A DNA stretch of 64,000 nt, from positions 1 through 64,000 of the forward strand of contig CAZTAO010000001.1 of assembly GCA_964611645.1 (NCBI GenBank), given 5' to 3'. Within the stretch, counting starts at the first letter, position 1. Every line of letters begins with the position of its first letter. Of this stretch, positions 9,270 to 17,691 are shown one piece after another. The DNA is from CAZTAO01 sp964611645 (GTDB taxonomy: Bacteria > Armatimonadota > UBA5829). The notes under the pieces are model-generated. The model was given only the letters and a program-made list of their open reading frames with translations, was not told where the DNA came from and searched no databases. A program made the position numbers and the translations under genes.

Positions 9270-10016
9270 ATGAAACGTTGGTGGTGGTATACAGCTATAG
9301 GTCTTGGGTTGGTTGCCGTGTCGGTGGCCGGGTATGCAGTTCAGATCATGGTATTTCATCGCCCATGGGATACTGAGTTCTATCTGCTGCAGGACCTCGC
9401 ATTTCTGCCGATCCAGGTCCTTCTGGTCACACTTGTGCTCAACAGCCTTCTGCGGGCGCGAGAGAGGATGGAACTGGAGCAGAAGATGAGCATGGTCATC
9501 GGCATCTTCTTTACCCAGATGGGCAACGACCTCCTCAGGCTGCTGTCGGGTTTCGACAAAGACCTCGAAGGGATACGTCGGATAGTCAGCGTCCAGGCGG
9601 ACTGGCGAGACAACAAGTTCACGGCTGTCCAGAAGCAGCTCGAGAAGCACAAGTTTGCCATGGACTGCCACCGCGCGGACATCAATGAGCTCAAGCAAAT
9701 GCTGGTTGGCAATTGTGACTTCATCCTCGAACTCCTGGCCAACCCAAGCCTGCTGGAGCACGGGACATTCACGGAGATCCTTTGGTCGGTTTCCCACCTT
9801 ACCCAGGAACTGGCCCTGAGACCCGACCTCGACCACCTGCCTAAAGCAGACTACGAGCACCTCGACGTGGACATGCGGCGGGCGTATGATAAGATGGTGG
9901 TGGAGTGGCTCTCATACCTGAGGCAGCTCAAGGAGCACCATCCATACATGTTCTCCCTGGTGGTCCGTATGAACCCGTTCCTCCCCAACCCGTCCCCGAT
10001 CATACAGGACAGATGA
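9270..10016 (+). CDS. Conserved two-TM membrane protein of unknown function
   Basis: A 248-residue protein with two N-terminal membrane helices (roughly residues 5-25 and 40-60), then a soluble, mostly helical domain. From memory it resembles a family of uncharacterised proteins found in several bacterial and archaeal groups, whose hallmarks are FLPIQVLLVTLVLNSLL, MVIGIFFTQMGNDLL, the LLENP-like LLANPSLLEHGTFTE block, DYEHLDVDMRRAY and a C-terminal FSLVVRMNPF. No enzymatic motif is visible. The ATG has AAAGGAG 4-5 bases upstream; an in-frame extension upstream would cover the promoter region. Its stop overlaps the start of the next gene (ATGA), so the two are translationally coupled and probably act together. 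Confidence 0.75.
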   Translation: MKRWWWYTAIGLGLVAVSVAGYAVQIMVFHRPWDTEFYLLQDLAFLPIQVLLVTLVLNSLLRARERMELEQKMSMVIGIFFTQMGNDLLRLLSGFDKDLEGIRRIVSVQADWRDNKFTAVQKQLEKHKFAMDCHRADINELKQMLVGNCDFILELLANPSLLEHGTFTEILWSVSHLTQELALRPDLDHLPKADYEHLDVDMRRAYDKMVVEWLSYLRQLKEHHPYMFSLVVRMNPFLPNPSPIIQDR

Positions 10017-10669
10017 TGGACGTGACTAACATCGATATACACGCCCTGATGGCAAGACTGGCCGCGAAGCGGCCCGTATTCCACTCAGAAGCGGATTTCC
10101 AGCACGCCCTGGCTTGGGAGATACATCTGCTAATGCCGGAATGTGGGATTCGGCTTGAACTCCCTATCGGGTGTGATGAGACGAAGCACGTTGACCTGTG
10201 GATGACCGACGGCACGCGCAAGGTAGTTCTCGAACTCAAGTACAAGAAGCGAGGCTGCGAGTTCAATGCGGAGGGCGGTGAGTGCTTCGCTCTGAAGAAC
10301 GATGGCGCACAAGACTTGGGGCGATATGATTTTCTTAAAGACGTAAATCGCCTTGAGCAGATTGTGAAAGCAGACCCAGACTCTGCGACTGTAGGGTTCT
10401 CGGTCCTACTCACCAATGACTGGTTGTACTGGAATGACCCCAAGAAGACGCACACCATCGACGCGGATTTCAGGCTCCACGAGGGCAGGTTGGTCAACGG
10501 CCAACTGGCTTGGCATTCCAAGGCAGGCCAGGGTACGACCAAGGGGCGCGAAGATGCCATAGTACTCTACGGAACCTACATAGTTGAGTGGCGGGGCTAT
10601 CCGAATGCCTTGCCTGAGAAGTATGGAGAGTTCAGATACCTTGTGTTCAAGGTAGAACCCGGCGCTTGA
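10013..10669 (+). CDS. PD-(D/E)XK nuclease-like protein of unknown function
   Basis: A 218-residue soluble protein. The core reads as a PD-(D/E)XK fold: E26 in FHSEADFQHALAWEI, D61 in KHVDLWM and E74-x-K76 in VVLELKYKK, followed by the helical GRYDFLKDVNRLEQI block. That layout is known from restriction-like and repair-like nucleases; here it is inferred from motif only. It starts with ATG at 10013 inside the ATGA overlap with the upstream membrane-protein gene; a second ATG follows immediately. Nuclease activity, target and role are unknown. Similar stand-alone proteins (R-P-x-F-H-S-E-A-D-F-Q-H-A motif) seem widespread. Confidence 0.7.
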   Translation: MMDVTNIDIHALMARLAAKRPVFHSEADFQHALAWEIHLLMPECGIRLELPIGCDETKHVDLWMTDGTRKVVLELKYKKRGCEFNAEGGECFALKNDGAQDLGRYDFLKDVNRLEQIVKADPDSATVGFSVLLTNDWLYWNDPKKTHTIDADFRLHEGRLVNGQLAWHSKAGQGTTKGREDAIVLYGTYIVEWRGYPNALPEKYGEFRYLVFKVEPGA

Positions 10670-10738
10670 GCGCAGGCCCGCTTCGTGTTACCATAGCGTA
10701 GCCAATCTATCGTGAATGAGTTGGGGGTTCTCGGAGCT

Positions 10739-13700
10739 ATGGTGTTTGCCTGGAAGATCGCGCTGTTGGCTTTCTTGGTCGGAGTGTTGTGCGGTAGCGT
10801 CGTGTCTGCAGCCGACCTCACTGCCACCCTCACCGGCCCCGAGTTTCTCTTCCGCGACCAGGGCTTCCTGGGCACGGTGGAGGTGACAAACTCCGGCCAA
10901 ACCGACCACCCCGGCGCTATATATATCAGGATGAATGGTCGCAAGGCGTTTTCCAAGATACTGGATTCTAGATTTGTGGGAAAAGCCGGGGAGAGCGTGA
11001 AGTATCAGGTCAGCATCCCAAGCTACGACTTCGGCGCGGTTGGCGGCAATCTCGAGGTCTTCTACCGCGACCCCGAACTCGTGGACACAGTTCTCACCTC
11101 CCATCCCCTCTCTATAGCCTACCAGCGCACCCCGAAACCCGGCGAGAACGTCCTGGCCAACGGGAGCTTCGAGCTTTCCAACAGGTTCTGCGGAACAACC
11201 TTTGGCCGAAGCGACGCAGATATGCGCTGGGGCAACCCACCCTGGTGGAAAGAGCTTCCAATCGACGGCTGGTGGGCTGAGGGCGGGAAGACCACCGGTA
11301 TAGCTACCAGTGCATCTGGCAGGACAGGAAAGTGCCTGCGTGTCGACGCCATCAAAGCCCCAGTAATAGTCACCTCCTCCTTGGGACGATACGTCCCAGC
11401 CGGCCAGGTCACCCTGAGCGCCTACGTGAAGACCAGGAACGCGGCAGGCGACCTCTATCTGCAAATGGTCCCCGATATCAACTTCGCCCGCCAAAGGAGA
11501 GGTCAGGCCGCCTGCACGGTTGGGTTTCCCGCCAACGCCGACTGGACCCGCGTCTATGTCACGGTAGACAACCCCGCTGCCAACTCCGCGATGGTCCGGA
11601 TCAGTGTGGATAAGGGAGTCGTGCTGGTGGACGATGTCAAAGTCGAGATCGGCGACAAACCCACACCATTCAATGCCCGCCCTGAAGAGCGCCTGCGGCT
11701 CTCCTTCGGACCCGGCGACGCGATGCCTAAGTGGGTGACTTCCGGCCCACAGGATCGCACGGTCACCGTAACCAACGATTCGGCTCTGCCACTCAAAGGT
11801 ACAGTAACGCTCCAGTTTGGCCCGTGGAGTATTCCTGACCAGTTCGCCATCGCGGCATTCGATGCATCCACGCTGCCGCCTGGCAAGTCTCGGACTTTCA
11901 CATTCTCCACAAAGAACCTCCGCGCGGACGGATATGTCGTTTCCTGTAAACTGCAGAACAAGGCAGATGTCATCCAAGATGGCCTGTGGGATTTCGACCC
12001 TTATGCATTCACCGCTTACGATCTCGGGAACATGCTCCACTCTCGCAGCGCCGCGCGGTTCGCCCTGCTTCGGGAGATAGACCCAAAACAGCTATTCGGC
12101 ATCGGCAACTCCACCCAGCAGAAGTGGTCGCTTGGCCTGGATAAGCCGCTGGTTGATTACTTCCTTGAGATGAAAGAGATCGGCCTCACCTGCATCCGGG
12201 CCGGCAGTGATGACAACCAGACATTCATGTGCGCGGTTGCCGGCGGGCTGCCGGTCTATACAACAGAGCAATACGACGATGCCCCTGCCGGCTTCAAATC
12301 CACCAACCCCTGTTCCCCCGGCAGGCTGGATGTCTACAGTGAAGCCGGCCGCAAGAGGCTAGTGGAGAGGGGCGAGTCGGTTGGTAAGGACCTGGCGTCG
12401 AATCCCACAGTTATGGCTATTCAGCTTGCCAACGAGCAGTTCTGGGCCAACGGCCCTATCCCCTGCCCGACCAAAGCTGCGGACGACAACTTCCGCGCCT
12501 GGTGCAAGGCTCAGCACGGCGACCTCAAGACACTCAACGACCGCTGGGACACGAGCTACGCAACCTGGGAGCAGGTCAACCAGGCCATCTCGGAACCGTT
12601 CTACCAAGACCTGGCTGCCAAAGCCAAAAAGAGAGGTGAGTCGCTGAGTTGGGGTTGGATGAACTGGTCGCAGTCCTGGCCGAAGGAAGCTGTGGAGGAG
12701 TTGGACAGGCTGCCCGGCAAGACCATGGACTGGCTGCGGTGGCGTTCGGTAACAGGCGTTGAGGCCTACATGACATTCATCAACGCCGCGAAGAAACACG
12801 ACAAGAAGACCCTCTACGGCACCGACCTGCCTATCACCACGTTCGTGAAGCAGTTCGTGATCCCATATATACGCGCGACTGACGCCGCGATGATCAACGT
12901 CCGCTACACCTCCGGCTACCCGGTCGGCTTCGGCACCCCGCACGAGAACATATCCTGCCTGGAAATGTGCGAGTCGGTTGCTGACGGCAAGCCCTTCTGG
13001 GGGATCGAAGTCTACGCCAAGGCAACCTGGCCAGCGGAGTCCACTGCGCTCCAGAATTGGGGCCTGATCGCGCATGGTATGAGCGTGCCTCACATATTCA
13101 GTTGGTATCCAATGACCGACACAGGCACCCCGACCAAGGTGCTTGAGTGGGAAGACCGCCTCAAGAAGGGTGGGGATATATTCAGCTACGCAAGCTGGTA
13201 TATGATAGATGTGGACGGCGCAAGGCTGCCGATCTTCGACCCATACGTGCGCTCCCTCAATGAAGTCAAAGAATTCAACGAAAACTTTAACGGAGTTTCA
13301 CTGAAACGAACCAGGACTGATATTGCTTACTACGTTGCCAATGACACCTCTGAGCACAGCACACTCATCACCAAATACGCGCCGTGGGGAGCGGTCACCG
13401 AGCGGGTCTGCTTCAACCTCATCTATTTCCTGAGGATATGCGGCATCACAGCCGACTTCATCGACGACGCCAACCTGCCCGATAAGCCCGGCAGATACAC
13501 AAAGATCATCGTCCCAATGGCCAGAGTCCTGAGCCAGCCTGCTGCTGCGAAACTGGCTGCGTTTGCGAAGAACGGAGGAACTGTTGTCTTGGTCGGCCTA
13601 TCCGGCCAGTTGGACCCGTGGCTTCGCAAGTATGAGACCATCGGCGGCCCGGCGTGGAGCGAACTCAGATGGCAAGCTCCGAACTACAGCGAAGATTTCC

Positions 13701-14326
13701 ACCCGTACGTCTTCGATTCGAGTGTGACATTACCCGCCGCGCCTGCCGTATCCGCTACAGACAAAGCCGGCACCCCCGATGAGAAGCGAGACGACAGCGT
13801 GAGCGACGCGGTGGTATTCCGAGGTGTCGGCTTGGGCGAGATCGCTGACGCCAAAGCTGTCACAGACCTCCAAGGCGAGACGGTCGGCTGGACCCGGGCG
13901 TGGGGCAAGGGCAAGCTGATTGCCTATGGCATCTGCCCTGATACCTGGACCACTGACCCCCACCTCACCCCCAACACCCGGGCCTGGATGCGGCAGCTTA
14001 TGTCGCTTTCCGGCATCAAACCCACGGCCGTCTGGACTACCACCTCATTCCCGTCATCCGAAGGGATAAAGGTCGGGACGGGAATCCCGGTGGTCGATCT
14101 GGTCGTGAGGGAGAAGACCCCGAACGAGAAGTTCATCTTCGCGCTGAACCAGGGTGGGGAAGGCGAAGGGACCGTAGAAGTCCCCGTCCCGCCCGGCAAC
14201 TGGCAGGCACAGGACGCCCTAGACCCAACCCGACCGATTGCCGGTTCAGTGAAGAACGGCGTGTGGCAGACCGAGATAGTGCTGCGGGCGCTGGGATACC
14301 GGGTTGTCAGGTTGTGGAAGCGGTAG
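10739..14326 (+). CDS. Large secreted GH42-like beta-galactosidase-type glycosidase
   Basis: About 1195 residues. The signal peptide runs from MVFAWKIALLAFLVGVL to VSAADL. A carbohydrate-binding jelly-roll region (NGSFELSNRFCG to ~residue 300) precedes a GH42-like TIM barrel. The putative acid/base Glu is in QLANEQFW (E~566), followed by the family-like FRAWCKAQHGDLKTLNDRW; a second candidate Glu lies in FWGIEVYA. After it comes a flavodoxin-like/trimerisation-type domain (IIVPMARVLSQPAAAKLAAFA). The ATG at 10739 is preferred over an in-frame GTG at 10712, although its SD is weak. The 3' end overlaps the convergent membrane-protein gene by 20 bases. Substrate specificity is not certain. Confidence 0.75.
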   Translation: MVFAWKIALLAFLVGVLCGSVVSAADLTATLTGPEFLFRDQGFLGTVEVTNSGQTDHPGAIYIRMNGRKAFSKILDSRFVGKAGESVKYQVSIPSYDFGAVGGNLEVFYRDPELVDTVLTSHPLSIAYQRTPKPGENVLANGSFELSNRFCGTTFGRSDADMRWGNPPWWKELPIDGWWAEGGKTTGIATSASGRTGKCLRVDAIKAPVIVTSSLGRYVPAGQVTLSAYVKTRNAAGDLYLQMVPDINFARQRRGQAACTVGFPANADWTRVYVTVDNPAANSAMVRISVDKGVVLVDDVKVEIGDKPTPFNARPEERLRLSFGPGDAMPKWVTSGPQDRTVTVTNDSALPLKGTVTLQFGPWSIPDQFAIAAFDASTLPPGKSRTFTFSTKNLRADGYVVSCKLQNKADVIQDGLWDFDPYAFTAYDLGNMLHSRSAARFALLREIDPKQLFGIGNSTQQKWSLGLDKPLVDYFLEMKEIGLTCIRAGSDDNQTFMCAVAGGLPVYTTEQYDDAPAGFKSTNPCSPGRLDVYSEAGRKRLVERGESVGKDLASNPTVMAIQLANEQFWANGPIPCPTKAADDNFRAWCKAQHGDLKTLNDRWDTSYATWEQVNQAISEPFYQDLAAKAKKRGESLSWGWMNWSQSWPKEAVEELDRLPGKTMDWLRWRSVTGVEAYMTFINAAKKHDKKTLYGTDLPITTFVKQFVIPYIRATDAAMINVRYTSGYPVGFGTPHENISCLEMCESVADGKPFWGIEVYAKATWPAESTALQNWGLIAHGMSVPHIFSWYPMTDTGTPTKVLEWEDRLKKGGDIFSYASWYMIDVDGARLPIFDPYVRSLNEVKEFNENFNGVSLKRTRTDIAYYVANDTSEHSTLITKYAPWGAVTERVCFNLIYFLRICGITADFIDDANLPDKPGRYTKIIVPMARVLSQPAAAKLAAFAKNGGTVVLVGLSGQLDPWLRKYETIGGPAWSELRWQAPNYSEDFHPYVFDSSVTLPAAPAVSATDKAGTPDEKRDDSVSDAVVFRGVGLGEIADAKAVTDLQGETVGWTRAWGKGKLIAYGICPDTWTTDPHLTPNTRAWMRQLMSLSGIKPTAVWTTTSFPSSEGIKVGTGIPVVDLVVREKTPNEKFIFALNQGGEGEGTVEVPVPPGNWQAQDALDPTRPIAGSVKNGVWQTEIVLRALGYRVVRLWKR

Positions 14327-14885
14327 AGCCGCTTCTCCTGATGAAAATGCGTTGAAGCATGCGGCTCAGCGGAAGATTGAACACGCAGACCAGTATCCCC
14401 AGGACCAGCCACACCGCGTGTGCTACAATCTCGTCGTTGTAGCTGAACCAGTAGAAGTGGATCAAGCCGCCGCGACCGTGCTCCGCGTAGTAGGCTTCCT
14501 GAAGAGCAGCGTTCTCGGTTCCAGACGTGGCCTGTGCGATTAGCGACACCAAGAGAAGATGAATGTGGCTGATGATTTGGGCGAACCCAACAGTAAGTAC
14601 CCCGACCCTCAGCAGAGTTTGATTGAGAAGCTCTACCGGAACTGACTCAATAGTGATGTCTTCGCGGACGACCCAACATGCAATTCTGTCTGCCTTGAAC
14701 ACCACAAGCAGAAGCCCCAGCAGACCTACTATCCTGTATATCAGCATTATGGCCGGCATGCTCTGCAGTTCGGCCAGCGGCCCGTTAAGCCGCCAGGCGA
14801 TGGCAGTCATAGGCAAGTGAAAGACTACCTGCAGCGCCAGATAGACACACATTGTCCTCAGGACAACCACTACGACTCTTCTCAT
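14307..14885 (-). CDS. Small four-TM membrane protein, function unknown
   Basis: A 192-residue hydrophobic protein with about four membrane helices (residues ~5-30, ~45-65, ~88-115, ~155-175). No family motif is recognised. The ATG has GGAGG about 8 bases upstream, which supports real translation. It is convergent with the GH42-like gene and overlaps its 3' end by 20 bases. Confidence 0.6.
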   Translation of the reverse strand: MRRVVVVVLRTMCVYLALQVVFHLPMTAIAWRLNGPLAELQSMPAIMLIYRIVGLLGLLLVVFKADRIACWVVREDITIESVPVELLNQTLLRVGVLTVGFAQIISHIHLLLVSLIAQATSGTENAALQEAYYAEHGRGGLIHFYWFSYNDEIVAHAVWLVLGILVCVFNLPLSRMLQRIFIRRSGSTASTT

Positions 14886-15219
14886 CCCGCACTCCTCCGT
14901 TTGCCCGTATTACGCGCCCATAGTCGCTCTGCTTGAACCGATTGGCAACGTGGTGTCATTGTATCACAACCCCTCGCGTCCAGAAAACAAGCTCTTGCCA
15001 TGGCGGTCTCCACCGTGGTCACCGTCCCGATCATAGTTCTCTTCTTCTTCACCCAGCGCACATTCATACAGGGGATTACGTTGACTGGGATGAAGGGGTA
15101 GTTACATTCATCTTCAAAGCCACCGATTTGATGAGTCCCAGGAGGAAACAACCAAGTCACTGTAGGAGTATACAATAAGAGGCGGAGTACTTTGCGGACT
15201 CCACCCAAGGAGCACAGAC
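14886..15219. other. Intergenic region without a convincing gene
   Basis: This 334-base divergent gap must hold promoters for the flanking genes. On the plus strand a TACAAT at about 15170-15180 could be a -10 box, and the hairpin-capable GGAGT...ACTCC lies just before the AAGGAG site of the next gene. A 108-codon minus-strand reading exists but has no SD site or recognisable domain. Confidence 0.5.
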
Positions 15220-17121
15220 TTGAATAATCTCAGAAGACCGACCCTAACCCTCGCGCTGCTGGTCGCAGCCATCGTTATCGCAGTTTCTGCCGCAACAGCG
15301 GCAACGACGAAACCCGTGCCAGGCGCACGGCAGCCTCTCACGTTCCAGGACACGGGGCTTTACGGCGGCTGGAACGACTACTGGATGTCAGATTCGAACC
15401 CGTTCAACTTCCTGGTCGTGCAGGCGTGGGTGGACACCGGCAAGTCCATTGGAGGGCACGGGACCAAGGAGGACTCCTCGTGGAACGCGTGGCTGAAGAA
15501 AGCGCGCGCGAAGGGGATACGGGTGATTGCCGTGGTCACTCCCCTGGGATACAGCAAGGCGGCTGACCCCGAGGCAGCCTTCAGGTCCGGCATCGACTAC
15601 TTTCTGCAAAGCGTTGACCAGAAGGACCTCTACGCCATCACTCTGGGCGAGGAACAGATATACTGGGAGGGCCGTGAGGCCATTCTCAAAAATGTATACA
15701 GCCACTGCAAGAAGACTTACCCCGACGTGCCGGTCTACCAGTGGTACAGCCCCTACGCCAGCCCACCGGGCAACGGTTGGCCGCACCTGCCTGCCGACGG
15801 TTGGCTGATAGACGAGTACGCGCGAGGCTTCCCCAGCTTTGAGCAGTTCGTGCGCTCCTACTCCATCCATCAACTCCCGGTTGTGCATATAGTGTGGGGT
15901 TCCCCGCTGATGACCGACTTTACCTGGGAAAACGCCGAGAAAGCTTTCGACTACCAGGTCGCGATGTGCCGCAAATACGGCATCCCCACATCCTACTTTG
16001 TGTGGGAAGGACACGGCAACGTCTGGGGATGGAGTCCTGAGGCGCAGCCCATTTCCAAGGATATATTCGCGCGCGCTGTGGAGTGGAGTCGCCGCGCGGC
16101 GGTTACAAATATCAGGCCCTACGAAGACATCTGGGATGGTATTGCCTCCCTCCAGCCAATAGCTCTACCCACGCTGTCGGACAAGACCACCTCATTCGGT
16201 CAGGACTTCACCAAGAACATGGGCCTGGCGGCAAACGGCGCGGCGATCCAGGGCTTCAGGGACTTGCGCTGGGACGGCGGCCCGCTGGAGCTTCGCCCGC
16301 GCAAACGCGGATCAGCCAAATCCGTGCTTCTTTACCCCCTGGTTTGCGATTTCCCGCTGAGCGACATTCGCGTGTCGGTGAAAGGCAGTGTCCAGCAACG
16401 GTTGCGCGGCAGAATCACTGTCTCTGCGTCGACCGATAATCAGACCTGGACCGACCCGAAAGAGCTGCCAAAGTCAGGCGAGCTTCTGCTGGATTTGGCG
16501 GGAAACGCTCGCTTCGCCGGGGCCACTGCTCTGCAGGTGCGGATCACGATGGAGGGCAACTGCGGCAAGATAGGCGATGTGCCCGCGAGCCTCTCTACAA
16601 TAGGTGTAAATGGCCGATTTACTCCGCCTCAGTCTCAGGAGATAAAGCTCCCGGTTCCCAAGACTGTTCGCGTGCTTTGGAAGAAACCGGCCTCTATGAT
16701 GGTGTGGACATCCCTGGTCGATAACCAGCCGGAGCTTGAGATCGAGCCGGGGTCAATAGGCACGCACGGTAAGCCGGGATACCCCAATGCGGTCACTGTC
16801 CGCCAGAGGTTCGTATATGATGGCCCGGTGAACCTCAAGAAAATAACCATCAACAACCAGGCGGACCAGACGAACCTCGCGTCCTCGAACACCCTGGGCG
16901 TGTCGCTCGACGGCAAGGAAATGCTGCTTCAGCAGACCACTTCCGGCGAGGTCAAATGGGAGGACCTGTCGCTCGACCTCTCCGCTGACGCGCGGTTCAG
17001 CGGGATCAGGGAGTTCTGGCTGCACCTGGTAATGCGCTCCAACTCAGGAGCCAAGACCGGCACCACCAACGGCATCGGCCAGATCACCATCGAAGCCGAC
17101 CCCGCCCCGATGCCCAAGTAA
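15220..17121 (+). CDS. Secreted TIM-barrel glycosidase-like protein, family not recognised
   Basis: A 633-residue exported protein starting at TTG with AAGGAG about 8 bases upstream. Signal peptide: NNLRRPTLTLALLVAAIVIA. Residues ~45-310 read like a (beta/alpha)8 barrel: FNFLVVQAWV, IRVIAVVTPLGYS, DLYAITLGEEQIYWE, VPVYQWYSPY, PVVHIVWGSPL and TSYFVWEGHGNVWGW. The Glu pair in LGEEQ and the Glu in WEGH are plausible catalytic residues, which is inference. The C-terminal half holds two beta-rich segments (~residues 340-450 and 500-625) of carbohydrate-binding type. No assigned GH family is claimed. A strong hairpin follows the stop. Confidence 0.65.
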   Translation: MNNLRRPTLTLALLVAAIVIAVSAATAATTKPVPGARQPLTFQDTGLYGGWNDYWMSDSNPFNFLVVQAWVDTGKSIGGHGTKEDSSWNAWLKKARAKGIRVIAVVTPLGYSKAADPEAAFRSGIDYFLQSVDQKDLYAITLGEEQIYWEGREAILKNVYSHCKKTYPDVPVYQWYSPYASPPGNGWPHLPADGWLIDEYARGFPSFEQFVRSYSIHQLPVVHIVWGSPLMTDFTWENAEKAFDYQVAMCRKYGIPTSYFVWEGHGNVWGWSPEAQPISKDIFARAVEWSRRAAVTNIRPYEDIWDGIASLQPIALPTLSDKTTSFGQDFTKNMGLAANGAAIQGFRDLRWDGGPLELRPRKRGSAKSVLLYPLVCDFPLSDIRVSVKGSVQQRLRGRITVSASTDNQTWTDPKELPKSGELLLDLAGNARFAGATALQVRITMEGNCGKIGDVPASLSTIGVNGRFTPPQSQEIKLPVPKTVRVLWKKPASMMVWTSLVDNQPELEIEPGSIGTHGKPGYPNAVTVRQRFVYDGPVNLKKITINNQADQTNLASSNTLGVSLDGKEMLLQQTTSGEVKWEDLSLDLSADARFSGIREFWLHLVMRSNSGAKTGTTNGIGQITIEADPAPMPK

Positions 17122-17136
17122 ACTCAAGAAGCCGAT

Positions 17137-17161
17137 CGCCCCGGAAATCCGTTCCGGGGCG
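17137..17161 (+). terminator. Terminator-like hairpin after the TIM-barrel gene
   Basis: A perfect 10-bp stem (CGCCCCGGAA / TTCCGGGGCG) with a 5-base loop, 16 bases after the stop at 17121. There is no T-run, so intrinsic termination is likely weak. Confidence 0.45.
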
Positions 17162-17238
17162 CGATACTGCGGGACTTTGTTCCGCCAAAGCGCAAGCGGG
17201 ATGACGAGGCTTCGCCGAGCCGTGGGTGAGGGAGTGAC

Positions 17239-17691
17239 GTGTTGAATCGAATTGCTCTAGTCCTGATAGCCGCTGCCGCGCTGCTTATCTCCGCCCCCGC
17301 GTTCGCCTGGGACCTCCAGCCCCTTCACCCGTTCGCCGAGGTAACGGTGGACCAGTTGGCCGACTCTCTCTCCAAGTCCCCCAGAAAGCTCCCATCCATC
17401 ACTATGAAAGGCCTCAAGAACGACTGGGTTCACGCTGCCTTTGCAGTCTCAGCAAAAGGCGACGAGAAGGCCAAGGTTCACATCTCTCTGGAGGGGCCAA
17501 AGGCTCTGACCGATTGCGTGAAGCTTCGAGTCGTGGGCTTTGTGCGGCAGCAGGGGGTGGGGTGGGTGATGGATCCTGTATTCGATTCCCCCGCCAAAGA
17601 GTTCGAGATGGGCTACAAGTCCTCCGTCAGGAATATCGAGAGCATCCTCAACTCCCCGATGCCACGGCCACAAGCCGGGACCCGCTGGTAA
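17239..17691 (+). CDS. 5' part of a frameshifted secreted DUF4091-like gene
   Basis: This reading gives a 150-residue product: signal peptide MLNRIALVLIAAAALLISAPAFAWD, then a beta-rich N-terminal domain. It starts at GTG with GAGGGAG upstream. The natural protein continues in another frame: after ESILNSP at about 17654-17657 (a CCCC run) the sensible continuation is DATATSRDPLVIWL, reached by a -1 shift. From there this frame gives only MPRPQAGTRW and a stop. One missing C in the homopolymer would explain it. It may be an assembly error, a real mutation or, least likely, programmed slippage. Confidence 0.65.
   Translation: MLNRIALVLIAAAALLISAPAFAWDLQPLHPFAEVTVDQLADSLSKSPRKLPSITMKGLKNDWVHAAFAVSAKGDEKAKVHISLEGPKALTDCVKLRVVGFVRQQGVGWVMDPVFDSPAKEFEMGYKSSVRNIESILNSPMPRPQAGTRW

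Noticed and set aside
9123..9860. In-frame N-terminal extension of the GH123-like gene
   Set aside because: It covers the promoter region and the whole opposite-strand gene; a clear signal peptide and SD mark the start at 9122.
9270..10669. Full restriction-modification or known defence system
   Set aside because: No methyltransferase, helicase or known defence partner is present; only a PD-(D/E)XK-like motif supports the idea.
10688..12040. 450-codon minus-strand reading opposite the GH42-like gene
   Set aside because: Shadow of a well-supported gene with recognisable domains; no motif of its own.
14882..15208. 108-codon minus-strand reading in the intergenic region
   Set aside because: No SD site, no domain, unusual composition; the neighbouring four-TM gene starts here with a good GGAGG site.
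17654..17657. Programmed -1 frameshift
   Set aside because: No slippery heptamer or downstream stimulator was evident; a simple missing base is a better explanation.
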